32,656 bases of DNA. It comes from Candidatus Gallacutalibacter pullicola. GTDB lineage: Bacteria > Bacillota > Clostridia > Oscillospirales > Acutalibacteraceae. The stretch lies in contig DVHF01000128.1 in NCBI GenBank assembly GCA_018712265.1, forward strand, positions 1-32,656, read 5' to 3'. The position numbers were made by a program, and so were the translations under genes. The notes beneath the pieces are model-generated. The model searched no databases and had not been told where the DNA came from. It saw only the letters and a list, made by a program, of their open reading frames with translations. How positions within the stretch are numbered: position 1 is the stretch's first letter; every line of letters begins with the position of its first letter. Shown piece after piece: positions 1-7,861 of the stretch.

Positions 1-110
1 TCCTCGAAAACGAATTAGGGATTGGCGAGCCGTTTGGCGTATCCGTAAACTTTAACGGAAAAACCTTAACCGGCATTTATGATTTATCAGATGCCGAAGA
101 AATAGATTAA
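1..110 (+). CDS. 3' end of an unknown protein gene (partial)
   Basis: Frame 3 is open from the window edge and ends with TAA at 108-110, giving about 35 C-terminal residues that finish in ...SDAEEID. The fragment is acidic and contains GEPFGVSVNFNGKTLTG, which suggests a beta-rich tail, but I do not recognise a family. The stop codon lies at the very start of a dispersed repeat (copy A of the AAGTCTG family), so the last codons may have been affected by repeat insertion. The next gene, a DUF4132 protein, starts 176 bases downstream on the same strand. Function cannot be assigned from this fragment. Confidence 0.6.
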   Translation, partial: LENELGIGEPFGVSVNFNGKTLTGIYDLSDAEEID

Positions 111-211
111 GTCTGCATATAAAATGCGCACCTGTGGTGAGCAGAATACGACGGCTCCCTCCGGCCGCTGAAACGCCAATAACCGCTGACACTGTGACGC
201 AGCGGGATAGA
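107..211. repeat. Dispersed repeat family 'AAGTCTG', copy A
   Basis: This stretch begins at the stop codon of the upstream gene (GATTAAGTCTGC). It aligns by eye with copies at 3926-4035 and 7916-8035: they share TAAGnCTnnATnTA, then CCGCnGAAAnGCCAATAACC, then GTGACGCAGCGGGA or CTGTCGCGGTGGGA. Copy A carries about 24 extra bases (CTCCCTCC region) in its middle, which also occur at 7905-7915. Read on the - strand it encodes VIGVSA where the 7916 copy encodes VIGISA. It is more diverged than the other copies. No promoter for the following gene was recognised in 111-286. Confidence 0.6.
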
Positions 212-286
212 TGATATAAATTCACACAGCAACATAGATGCAATCTTACCACAAACTTAAAATAAAAGAAAAGGGAGTGTTATCAC

Positions 287-3200
287 ATGAAAGATCCCAG
301 AGAAGAAATGAAAAACCGGGCGGCGGAACTCCGCGCCAAAGGAAGTCCAATTCAGGAAAGCTTTGACGAGCTTCATCTCTCGCCGGAGGCTGTGGAGAAA
401 TTCGACGGTTACTGCGCGGACGAAATTTCCGACGAGGAATATTTCAAGCTGCTCCCGTCCATCGACTTTTTCCAGAAGTACGGACTCAATCCGGTGAGGA
501 CATACAACAGCTTTGCCCGTACATCGGATGCGATCCAATGGCTGATGCAGCGGCGCGGCGATTCCCTCCCCCTGAAATTTATGAATCTGCTGTTTGCCAT
601 CGGCGGGGAAACGATTGCCGCCCTTTTTCAGACAGGGGGATACCAGCTCTATCAGCTGAGCAACTTCTGCGAAACTATCGGTATGACGCCCGCACAGCGC
701 ACAGCGATGTGGGCGGCTGGCTATCAGGACTCGTTTGTCGGCGGCGGCAGGATCTACCAGCGGCTGGACGCATGGAAAAAGCCCGCAGAGCAGATCTACC
801 ATGCGATGACGCTGTGCAAGGGCTACCGCGGAACCTACAAGGCGCTGCTGGCGGCGCTGTTCCTGCTGCGCGTCCATACGTGTAAAAAAGAGCCGGTGGA
901 GGATAAGGAAAACAAAATCGCAGAAGCGGTCAGAATTCTGGAGCAGTCGTTCGAGCATGAATTTTCGGAAGAAATTTTCAAGGGCTCGCTTTCCCATGAG
1001 ATTGACAAATGTATCCAGTATGCGAAGAACCGCAAGGGGTTTGAAGCGTCCGGCGGACTGCTGGCGAAAATGAAAGAGGCTGTGGGTTCGCTGTTCCGGC
1101 AGGAGGGGGCGCAGCTCCCGCTGGCGGCGGAGATCAAGCGCCTGCGCGGCGAACGGTACGATCACACGGCGTACCGGATAGCGTGCGTCATGGCTTGCTC
1201 GGGGATGTTCTATTCCGGCGAACTGGCGGCGGCGTTTGAAATCCTCGGCCGCATCCACAGGGACGATATGTTCCGCGCGTTTACCGCGCTTTACGGCGTC
1301 GTGCCGTATGAGGAATACGTGCGGATGGATCCGGAAAAATTCCTGCTCCCCGGCTATCTGATTTATCTGGTAAACATGGGGAGCGGGTATTGCGGTGTAC
1401 AGGTAAAGCTGTTTTTCCAGAAAGCCAGCATCGATTCCCCGAAGGATTACGGCGAGGTGATCCGCATAAGCAACCTGGAGACGGCGGCGGTCCTGATGGA
1501 AAACCTGACGCCGGAGCAGCGCAGGTCCGGAAAATTCCCCATGCGCGAAAATGACCTTTTGGTGAAGCTGTGGCAGGACATGGTATCCGGGAAAAACCAG
1601 CCCTATGAGCAGCAGATCATGGATTATGTAGAGGGCCGGATCGGGACGGATCAAATCCTGCCGATCCTGGACCAGATGGACAGTTTTACTTTCCGGCAGA
1701 GCCGCGGCCCCCGAGCGATTAACATGACGTATTCCCTGATGGGCATGACGGAGGAACTCAAGCGCACGCTCGTTTTGATGACGTCCCAGCAGAATTATAT
1801 GCTCGGCTCCACATTCTTTGAGACAGCGGGCGAACATATTACGGACCGCTCGAAGGAATATCTCAAGGCCGTCTATGGGGAAATCCCGATGAAGCGGTTC
1901 TTCGGGATCTTCTCGGCGGGGATCCAGACCTGCTACTGGTACAGCTATAACGATGGGCTGAAAAAGGCTTTTCTGAATTTGCTTTACGGCTATGTAAAGG
2001 ACGCTTCTGAAAAGAATATGCGGGAATTTCTGGATTGTATTGGAAGCTGCTTGGCGGAAGCCAGGGCGCAGATGCTCAGCAGCCTCGTCAAGGCGGATCA
2101 GTGGAACATCCAATATGTGATTGACTTTATGGGCGATTCCTCCAAGACGGTCAAGGAGGCCGTTGTAAAGCTGCTGGGCGAGAAGTGGGCGCAGACATCC
2201 TGCGAGCCGAAAGTCCTCGAAAAGCTGAAAAGCAAGAAAGCCGCCGAGCGCGAAATGGCGATCCGTATTCTGGGCAAATGGGGCGCGGACCAGTACAAGG
2301 ACGCGCTGAATGTCCAGCTTGCGGCAGAAAAGAGCGCAAAGCTGCAATCGCTCATCCGGGCAACGCTCGATCCGTCCGCATCCACGGAAGTGGATACAGG
2401 CACGGGCGGCACGATCGAGGATTATATTGCGAACATCGTCAAGGGCAACAAGAAAGCGAGCCTTGCGTGGATTTACCAGACGCCGTGCTGTCCGGTGCAT
2501 AAAAAGGACGGCTCCGACGCGCCGGAGGAATGGATGAACGCGCTGATGCTCAGCTATTCGACGATGGCGAAGCTGGGGATCAACCAGCAGGCGGCGCAGA
2601 TTGCCGCGATGCTCAACACAGCAGAATTGGAGCAGTTCGCGGAGGAAGTCTTTGACAAATGGATGGCCGCGGGGGCGGAAAGCAAGAAAAAGTGGGTGCT
2701 GTATTTCGCGTCGATCCACGGCGGGATCCGTATCGTGAACCGGCTCAAGCAGCAGATCCAGGAGTGGCCCAAGGCGGCGCGCGGCGCGATTGCGGCGGAG
2801 GCGGTCTGGGCGCTCTCGCTCAACCCGACGGACAGCGCCCTGCTGATCGTGGACAGCATCTCCCGGAAATTCAAGTTCCGTCAGGTGAAGAACGCGGCGG
2901 CGGACGCGCTCGTCTATGCGGCCAAGGAGCTGGGCATCACAACCGAGCAGCTTTCCGACAAAATTGTGCCTGATCTGGGCTTTGACGCGGATTGCAGCCA
3001 GATCTTCGATTACGGCGAGAGAAAGTTCAAGGTATATCTGAACCCCGCGCTGGAGCTCGAGGTGTACGACGAATCCGACAAGAAGCTGAAAAACCTGCCC
3101 GCTCCCGGCAAGCGCGACGATGAAGAAAAGGCAAATGCGGCCTACGCGCAGTTCAAGCTTGTCAAGAAAGAGATGAAAACGGTTGTCACGACGCAGAAGC

Positions 3201-3931
3201 TGCGTCTGGAGCTGGCATTGGCGACGGACCGCCGCTGGACCGTTCCGGAATGGAAAGCCCTGTTTGTCAGCAAGCCGGTGATGCACCAGTTTGCGATCGG
3301 CCTTGTCTGGGGAATGTACGACGGCAATGAGCTGAAAGAAACGTTCCGTTACATGGAGGACGGCACATTCAACACCCGCGAGCAGGATGAATATGATCTG
3401 GAAGAAGCAGGCGAAAATAATAACATCGGCCTGATTCATCCCGTCGAGCTGACGGAGGACGAGCTGGCCGAATGGAAGGAGCAGCTGGATGATTACGAGA
3501 TCACGCAGCCGTTCAACCAGCTGGATCGCCCGATCTACGAGGTGACGGAGGAAGAAAAGAACGCGCTGGAAATGACCCGCATGAGCGGCCGGAAGATCAA
3601 CGGACTGTCGCTGAGCGGGAAGCTTCTCAAAAGCGGATGGTACCGCGGTTCTGTTCTGGACGGCGGCGGATATTATGATTTCTATACAGAGAGTGAGTCG
3701 CTGAAAATCGGCGCGGATCTGGAATTTGAGGGCCTGTACGTCGGAGACGAGAACGAAGAAACGACGATAAAGGGCGTAAAATTCTATCGTGCCGGGACAG
3801 TCGAACGCGGCAGCTATGTATATGATGAAATCAAGGATGCCAACCAGTATAAGCTGGGCGATGTCCCGAAGAAGTATTTCAGCGAGATTCTTTATCAGGT
3901 GGATCTTGCCACCAAGCCCAAAGCAGACTAA
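287..3931 (+). CDS. DUF4132 domain-containing protein
   Basis: A 1214-residue cytoplasmic protein with no signal peptide or membrane segment. The C-terminal part (about residues 906-1120) fits DUF4132: it opens with FDYGERKFKVYL, continues with LKNLPAPGKRDD and a long helix with QKLRLELALATDRRW, then FAIGLVWGMYDG and IGLIHPVELTEDELAEW. Around residues 600-720 there are helical, HEAT-like units (VVKLLGEKWA, REMAIRILGKWGADQ). AGGGAG at 273-278 precedes the ATG. DUF4132 proteins have no settled function; in other genomes they are often found near MoxR-type ATPases and VWA proteins, which are not visible here, although the upstream gene is cut by the window. The stop TAA at 3929-3931 sits in the centre of the palindrome GCAGACTAAGTCTGC, the edge of a dispersed repeat. 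A 1060-codon open frame on the opposite strand is a shadow. Confidence 0.88.
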   Translation: MKDPREEMKNRAAELRAKGSPIQESFDELHLSPEAVEKFDGYCADEISDEEYFKLLPSIDFFQKYGLNPVRTYNSFARTSDAIQWLMQRRGDSLPLKFMNLLFAIGGETIAALFQTGGYQLYQLSNFCETIGMTPAQRTAMWAAGYQDSFVGGGRIYQRLDAWKKPAEQIYHAMTLCKGYRGTYKALLAALFLLRVHTCKKEPVEDKENKIAEAVRILEQSFEHEFSEEIFKGSLSHEIDKCIQYAKNRKGFEASGGLLAKMKEAVGSLFRQEGAQLPLAAEIKRLRGERYDHTAYRIACVMACSGMFYSGELAAAFEILGRIHRDDMFRAFTALYGVVPYEEYVRMDPEKFLLPGYLIYLVNMGSGYCGVQVKLFFQKASIDSPKDYGEVIRISNLETAAVLMENLTPEQRRSGKFPMRENDLLVKLWQDMVSGKNQPYEQQIMDYVEGRIGTDQILPILDQMDSFTFRQSRGPRAINMTYSLMGMTEELKRTLVLMTSQQNYMLGSTFFETAGEHITDRSKEYLKAVYGEIPMKRFFGIFSAGIQTCYWYSYNDGLKKAFLNLLYGYVKDASEKNMREFLDCIGSCLAEARAQMLSSLVKADQWNIQYVIDFMGDSSKTVKEAVVKLLGEKWAQTSCEPKVLEKLKSKKAAEREMAIRILGKWGADQYKDALNVQLAAEKSAKLQSLIRATLDPSASTEVDTGTGGTIEDYIANIVKGNKKASLAWIYQTPCCPVHKKDGSDAPEEWMNALMLSYSTMAKLGINQQAAQIAAMLNTAELEQFAEEVFDKWMAAGAESKKKWVLYFASIHGGIRIVNRLKQQIQEWPKAARGAIAAEAVWALSLNPTDSALLIVDSISRKFKFRQVKNAAADALVYAAKELGITTEQLSDKIVPDLGFDADCSQIFDYGERKFKVYLNPALELEVYDESDKKLKNLPAPGKRDDEEKANAAYAQFKLVKKEMKTVVTTQKLRLELALATDRRWTVPEWKALFVSKPVMHQFAIGLVWGMYDGNELKETFRYMEDGTFNTREQDEYDLEEAGENNNIGLIHPVELTEDELAEWKEQLDDYEITQPFNQLDRPIYEVTEEEKNALEMTRMSGRKINGLSLSGKLLKSGWYRGSVLDGGGYYDFYTESESLKIGADLEFEGLYVGDENEETTIKGVKFYRAGTVERGSYVYDEIKDANQYKLGDVPKKYFSEILYQVDLATKPKAD

Positions 3932-4077
3932 GTCTGCACGTAAATCGCGCCGCGCGTCGTTACCTCCGCGGGAATTCCGCTTACCTTTGGCACTCTGTCG
4001 CGGTGGGAGGGCTTATACAGAAAATTTCCTTTGGGGAGGACGCTTCCCGTGCCGGAATCGTGCATGAAGACGAAGAA
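3926..4077 (-). repeat. Dispersed repeat family 'AAGTCTG', copy B, with a coding-like - strand frame
   Basis: The repeat starts in the stop codon of the DUF4132 gene and runs towards the terminator. On the - strand, one frame from just after a TGA at about 4078 stays open for 49 codons and ends with TAG at 3930-3928. It contains MHDSGTGSVLPKG, PSHRDR, then PAEVTTRGAIYV and stop. The last 25 codons match, without any insertion or deletion, the - strand frame of the copy near 7916-8000 (HRDR...SAEVTTRGAFYI and stop). No convincing ribosome binding site precedes the only internal ATG, so this is more likely a remnant of a gene 3' end than a live gene. Confidence 0.55.
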
Positions 4078-4098
4078 GTTTCACCGCGATCCGGCAAA

Positions 4099-4142
4099 AT
4101 CAAAACAGGACGCGCGGTTCGTACTGCGCGTCCTGTTTTGAT
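4099..4142. terminator. Bidirectional intrinsic terminator between convergent genes
   Basis: A perfect 17-bp inverted repeat, ATCAAAACAGGACGCGC at 4099-4115 and its complement at 4126-4142, with a 10-base loop. Read on the - strand the stem is followed by CTGTTTTGATTTTG, a T-rich tail. It lies between the DUF4132 gene (+) and glnN (-), so it can end both transcripts. Confidence 0.75.
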
Positions 4143-4273
4143 CCCGGCGTTCTGCCGGGTGGAATTCCGCCGCGGCCGCGCATGATTGCTGCGTGGAAAG
4201 GTAGATCTCCATGCGCGGGACGGCAGTGAGGGGAGGGAAGGAATGGTATCTATGGAAAAACTTATAAGCAAAA

Positions 4274-6370
4274 TTAAACGCTGTAAAGCAGATCGGTGTA
4301 GTTCGGGAAAGGCCAGTATTCCTTGGCGGTGAGCGTTTCGGCGCGATCCGCAGCGGCTCTGGTTTCATCCATATCGTGGAGCAGGTTCTTCTTGCAGAAA
4401 TCCGCGGCGGCGGTTGTGTCGGAGATACTGCGGAGGCTTTCCAGATCGGCCTCCAGCGACTGTACCTGACGCATGAGGGTGTCGGCGCAGCTGGAAAGCT
4501 TCTCCAGCGTGTTTACCTCGTAGGAACAGCAGATGTTCCCGCCAAGCGCCTTTTTATTGAGCGCGGTCTCCGTCATGTAATAGGAATACTTCGTGATGGC
4601 CGGCAGGATCTGCTTCTTGGCCATGTCCACCATAGTGAGGGCTTCAATGGAGAGCTTCTTGCAGTAGTCCTCCATGTTGATCTCGTAGCGGGAATGAAGC
4701 TCCGCTTCGGTGAAGATCTTGTGCTTCGTGAAAAGCTTAATATTCTTTTCCGCAATAAAGCTGGGCAGAGCGTCGGCGGTGGTGCGGAGGTTCGGCAGTC
4801 CGCGGCGCGCGGCTTCCTCCTCCCATTCGGCGGAATAGTTGTTGCCGTTGAAGATGATCCTCTTGTGCTCGCGGTACACGCGGCGGATCAGCTCGTTAAG
4901 CGCGCTGTTGAAATCGTCCGCCTTTTCGAGCTCGTCGGCGAACTGGGACAGCTCCTCCGCGACAATGGTATTCAGGATAACGTTCGGGCCGGAGATGGAC
5001 AGGCCGGAGCCGAGCATCCGGAACTCGAACTTGTTGCCGGTGAAAGCGAACGGGGAGGTGCGGTTGCGATCCGTCGTATCCTTGGGGAAGCGGGGGAGAA
5101 TGTGCACGCCGACCTTCAGCTCCGTCTTGTCCTTCTGATTATAGCTGGAACCCGTTTCGATGGAATCGAGCACGGCGGTCAACTCGTCGCCGAGGAAGAT
5201 GGAGATGATCGCCGGCGGGGCCTCGTTCGCGCCGAGACGGTGATCGTTCCCTGCGCTGGCGACGGAGACGCGAAGCAGATCGGAATACTCGTCCACAGCC
5301 TTGATGACGGCGGTGAGGAACAGCAGGAACTGCGCGTTCTCACGCGGGGAATCGCCCGGATCCAGCAGATTCACGCCGGTGTTGGTGGAAATCGACCAGT
5401 TATTGTGCTTGCCGCTGCCGTTGACGCCCTCGAACGGCTTTTCGTGAAGCAGACAGTTCAGGCCGTGGCGGTCAGCTACCTTTTTCATGATCTCCATCGT
5501 AAGCTGGTTCTGATCCGTGGCGATATTCGTGTTAGTAAAGACAGGCGCAAGCTCGTGCTGCGCCGGAGCAACTTCGTTGTGCTCCGTCTTGGCAAAGACG
5601 CCCACTTTCCACAGTTCCAGATCGAGATCCCTCATGAACGCCGCGACGCGCGGACGGATCGTGCCGAAATAGTGATCCTCCAGCTCCTGACCCTTGGGCG
5701 CAGGAGCGCCGAACAGGGTGCGGCCGCACAGGCGGAGATCCTCGCGCTGGAGATACAGCTCTTTATCAATGAGGAAATACTCCTGCTCCGGGCCGACCGT
5801 GGTGGTGACGCGAGTGCTCTGGGTGTCTCCGAACAGGCGCAGGATGCGCAGCGCCTCGCGGTTGATCGCCTCCATAGAGCGCAGCAGGGGCGTCTTTTTG
5901 TCGAGAGCCTCGCCGCCGTAGGAGTAGAACACGGTAGGAATGTAGAGCGTATTGTCCTTGATGAAAGCGTAGGAGGACGGATCCCATGCGGTATAGCCGC
6001 GTGCCTCAAAGGTGGCGCGCAGGCCGCCGGACGGGAAGCTCGAGGCGTCGGGCTCCCCCTTGACAAGCTCCTTGCCGGAAAACTCCATGATGATGGAGCT
6101 GTTCCCATCCGGGGAGAGGAAGCTGTCGTGCTTCTCCGCCGTGATGCCGGTCATCGGCTGGAACCAGTGGGTAAAATGGGTCGCGCCCTTTTCCACCGCC
6201 CAATCCTTCATGGCATTGGCGACCACGTTGGCGATGGAGGGATCCAGCTTTTTGCCAAGCTCCATCGTGCGCACCAAAGCGCGGTAAACCTCTTTCGGCA
6301 GACGCTCTTTCATCACAGCGTCGTTAAAAACCATGGATCCAAACAGTTCCGGGACATTCGGATGATTCAT
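4274..6370 (-). CDS. glnN: Glutamine synthetase type III (GSIII)
   Basis: A 698-residue protein, the usual GSIII length, catalysing ATP-dependent glutamine formation from glutamate and ammonia in the cytoplasm. Family hallmarks are visible: the N-terminal [11 protein letters not shown], the [12 protein letters not shown] block with HDSFLSP, the PEQEYFLID metal-binding segment, and the [18 protein letters not shown] block, followed by the long C-terminal helical region. The start ATG at 6370 has AAGGAG about 8 bases upstream on the - strand. It lies 108 bases downstream of asnA on the same strand, and two hairpins fill that gap, so it may be expressed with asnA or modulated separately. A 17-bp terminator lies beyond its stop. 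A long frame on the opposite strand is a shadow. Confidence 0.97.
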   Translation of the reverse strand: MNHPNVPELFGSMVFNDAVMKERLPKEVYRALVRTMELGKKLDPSIANVVANAMKDWAVEKGATHFTHWFQPMTGITAEKHDSFLSPDGNSSIIMEFSGKELVKGEPDASSFPSGGLRATFEARGYTAWDPSSYAFIKDNTLYIPTVFYSYGGEALDKKTPLLRSMEAINREALRILRLFGDTQSTRVTTTVGPEQEYFLIDKELYLQREDLRLCGRTLFGAPAPKGQELEDHYFGTIRPRVAAFMRDLDLELWKVGVFAKTEHNEVAPAQHELAPVFTNTNIATDQNQLTMEIMKKVADRHGLNCLLHEKPFEGVNGSGKHNNWSISTNTGVNLLDPGDSPRENAQFLLFLTAVIKAVDEYSDLLRVSVASAGNDHRLGANEAPPAIISIFLGDELTAVLDSIETGSSYNQKDKTELKVGVHILPRFPKDTTDRNRTSPFAFTGNKFEFRMLGSGLSISGPNVILNTIVAEELSQFADELEKADDFNSALNELIRRVYREHKRIIFNGNNYSAEWEEEAARRGLPNLRTTADALPSFIAEKNIKLFTKHKIFTEAELHSRYEINMEDYCKKLSIEALTMVDMAKKQILPAITKYSYYMTETALNKKALGGNICCSYEVNTLEKLSSCADTLMRQVQSLEADLESLRSISDTTAAADFCKKNLLHDMDETRAAADRAETLTAKEYWPFPNYTDLLYSV

Positions 6371-6427
6371 AAAGCATACTCCTTCATGATAAAGTAAAAC
6401 GGGAAAGCGGACAATCTATATACAATA

Positions 6428-6470
6428 CGGTTCCGGAAGAACCGGGTCCGGGGAGGAGGAATCCCCGGAC
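6428..6470 (-). promoter_or_regulatory. Tandem hairpins in the asnA-glnN leader
   Basis: Two adjacent inverted repeats fill the 108-base gap between the asnA stop and the glnN start. One has 9-bp arms at 6446-6454 and 6462-6470 with a 7-base loop; the other has 6-bp arms (CGGTTC / GAACCG) at 6428-6433 and 6439-6444. Neither is followed by a T-run, so they are not obvious terminators. They may be an RNA processing or protein-binding site. Neither loop is the A...G hexaloop expected of ANTAR target hairpins. Confidence 0.4.
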
Positions 6471-6478
6471 GGGAAATA

Positions 6479-7486
6479 TCAAAGCAGAGGGATTCCGGCG
6501 CTTTCGCAGGCGGATTTCGTATCCGGATCCCACAGGGAAACCTGAACCTCGCCGATGTGCGCCTTTTTGAGCAGCAGCATACACAGCCGGGACTGCCCGA
6601 TCCCGCCGCCGATGGTGAGCGGGAGTTTTCCGGAAAGCACCATCTGGTGGAACGGGAGCTTCCTGCGCTCCTCGCAGCCAGCCTCGGTAAGCTGGCGATC
6701 CATCGCGGCGGCGTCTACGCGGATGCCCATGCTGGAAACCTCGAACGCGCAGCCAAGCACGTCGTTCCAGAACAGGATATCGCCGTTCAGGCTCCAATCG
6801 TCGTAGTCCGGGGCGCGCCCGTCGTGCTTGATCCCGGACGCAAGCTTGCCGCCGATCTGCATCACGCACGTGGTTTTATGTTCCTTCACATAGAGATCCT
6901 CGCGCTCCTTCGGCGTTTTGTCCGGATACAGATCCTCCAGCTCCTGCGTTGTGATGAAGCTGACGTCGCGGGAAAGGAACGCCGGAAGCTTCGGGAATTT
7001 TTCCTGGAGCTTTTCCTGCGTATCGCAGACAGCCCCTACAATCTTGCGCACAGTCTCCTTAAAATATTCCACATCGCGCCGGCCCTCGGGGAGGATTGCC
7101 TCCCAATCCCACTGATCCACATAGATGGAATGGAGGTTATCCATTTCCTCGTCGCGCCGCACGGCGTTCATATCGGTCCACAGGCCCTCGCCGGGCTGGA
7201 ACCCGTACCGGCCCAGCGCCCAGCGTTTCCACTTGGCGAGCGAGTGGACGATCTGCGCCTGCTCTCCGGTTTCGCGGATATCAAAGGAAACAGGACGTTC
7301 CACACCGTTGAGATCATCGTTCAGGCCGGTGGACGGATCGACAAACAGCGGGGCGGAAACGCGTGTGAGATTTAATGCGGATTCCAGATTTGCTGTGAAA
7401 GTGCTTTTCAGGAGGGCGATTGCCTTCTGTGTCTCAGCAAGGCTGAGGAGAGGTTTGTAATCTGCGGGAATCCTTGTTTTACTCAT
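6479..7486 (-). CDS. asnA: Aspartate--ammonia ligase (asparagine synthetase A)
   Basis: A 335-residue cytoplasmic enzyme that makes asparagine from aspartate, ammonia and ATP; AsnA proteins are about 330 residues. The sequence shows the class II aminoacyl-tRNA-synthetase-like fold motifs of the family: YVDQWDWEA, the substrate block FWNDVLGCAFEVSSMGIRVD, and the C-terminal ATP-binding GGGIGQSRLCMLLLKKAHIGEVQ. The start at 7486 (MSKTRIPADYKP) is chosen because AAAGGG lies about 9 bases upstream and because upstream codons would extend into a leader with a terminator hairpin. A clear promoter lies about 140 bases upstream. It is followed on the same strand by glnN, so two ammonia-using enzymes are grouped. 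Confidence 0.96.
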   Translation of the reverse strand: MSKTRIPADYKPLLSLAETQKAIALLKSTFTANLESALNLTRVSAPLFVDPSTGLNDDLNGVERPVSFDIRETGEQAQIVHSLAKWKRWALGRYGFQPGEGLWTDMNAVRRDEEMDNLHSIYVDQWDWEAILPEGRRDVEYFKETVRKIVGAVCDTQEKLQEKFPKLPAFLSRDVSFITTQELEDLYPDKTPKEREDLYVKEHKTTCVMQIGGKLASGIKHDGRAPDYDDWSLNGDILFWNDVLGCAFEVSSMGIRVDAAAMDRQLTEAGCEERRKLPFHQMVLSGKLPLTIGGGIGQSRLCMLLLKKAHIGEVQVSLWDPDTKSACESAGIPLL

Positions 7487-7576
7487 CGTGATTCGACCCT
7501 TTCTTATTGTAAAATCTGTGCGCCGGCCCCTGAAAGGAATTTTCCGGCGCTGGCCAATACCTAAACAAAAACAAAA

Positions 7577-7614
7577 AAGGCGCCGCGGCCATGCAAGCCG
7601 CAGCACCTTTGCTG
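7577..7614 (-). terminator. Intrinsic terminator inside the asnA leader (possible attenuator)
   Basis: On the - strand, AAAGGTGCTGCGGC and GCCGCGGCGCCTTT form a 14-bp stem (two G-U pairs) around TTGCATG, followed by TTTG and further T-runs. It begins only about 10-20 bases after the expected transcription start and lies between the asnA promoter and gene. A second stem (GCGCCGG / CCGGCGC) follows before the asnA start. This arrangement suggests premature termination control, or a very short separate RNA. Confidence 0.65.
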
Positions 7615-7628
7615 TCTTTACGAGCCGT

Positions 7629-7657
7629 ATTGTACAGCGTTTGAAAGGATTTGTCAA
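7629..7657 (-). promoter_or_regulatory. Sigma-A-type promoter for asnA
   Basis: Read on the - strand, a perfect -35 box TTGACA (7657-7652) is followed after 17 bases by a -10 box TACAAT (7634-7629). Transcription would start near 7622, giving a leader of about 135 bases before the asnA start codon. Confidence 0.75.
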
Positions 7658-7719
7658 GCGGTTTTGCAAATTTTTTTGAAATACGGTCATTTTTCATGAT
7701 CGAAACCGCATGGAAATCG

Positions 7720-7738
7720 CTGATTTTACGCAAATCAG
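7720..7738. promoter_or_regulatory. Palindrome between divergent promoters (possible operator)
   Basis: CTGATTT and AAATCAG form perfect 7-bp arms around a 5-base spacer. It sits between the - strand asnA promoter and the + strand promoter at 7757, 18 bases before the latter's -35 box. The position suits a regulator binding site; no regulator can be named. Confidence 0.35.
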
Positions 7739-7756
7739 AAAATACAATGAAAGATA

Positions 7757-7785
7757 TTGACAGCAAACTTGCAGAATGATATACT
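7757..7785 (+). promoter_or_regulatory. Sigma-A-type promoter for a short transcript
   Basis: Consensus -35 TTGACA at 7757-7762, exactly 17 bases of spacer, and -10 TATACT at 7780-7785. The expected start is near 7792, only about 10 bases before a strong terminator-type hairpin. Confidence 0.75.
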
Positions 7786-7791
7786 AATACG

Positions 7792-7861
7792 CGTATGGAC
7801 AAAGGCGTCTGAGAGGAGATCCTCCCCGCATGGGAGGGCCTGCTTTCAGACGCCTTTTTTC
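7792..7861 (+). ncRNA. Candidate small RNA (about 70 nt) ending in an intrinsic terminator
   Basis: From the expected start of the promoter at 7757, the transcript would be almost entirely one structured hairpin. AAGGCGTCTGA (7802-7812) pairs with TCAGACGCCTT (7846-7856), followed by T's to 7860. Inside, CCTCCC pairs with GGGAGG around a CGCAT loop, and the left arm could alternatively fold as GAGG-AGAT-CCTC. There is no reading frame of note. It does not match riboswitch motifs I know. It could be a free-standing small RNA, or an attenuated leader for the glutamine synthetase gene 500 bases downstream, although several repeats lie between. Confidence 0.5.

Noticed and set aside
257-3439. A 1060-codon open frame on the - strand
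   Set aside because: It lies wholly opposite the DUF4132 gene, has no recognisable domain and a composition (His, Arg, Leu-rich) typical of an antisense shadow in GC-rich DNA.
3981-4271. 96-codon - strand frame across the glnN terminator
   Set aside because: It reads through the perfect terminator stem and is in a different frame from the conserved repeat peptide; no homology seen.
4376-6397. A 673-codon + strand frame
   Set aside because: Exact antisense of glnN, whose protein is unmistakable; no ribosome binding site or domain.
7487-7657. T-box or amino-acid riboswitch ahead of asnA
   Set aside because: The leader is only about 135 bases and shows no T-box sequence or specifier stem.
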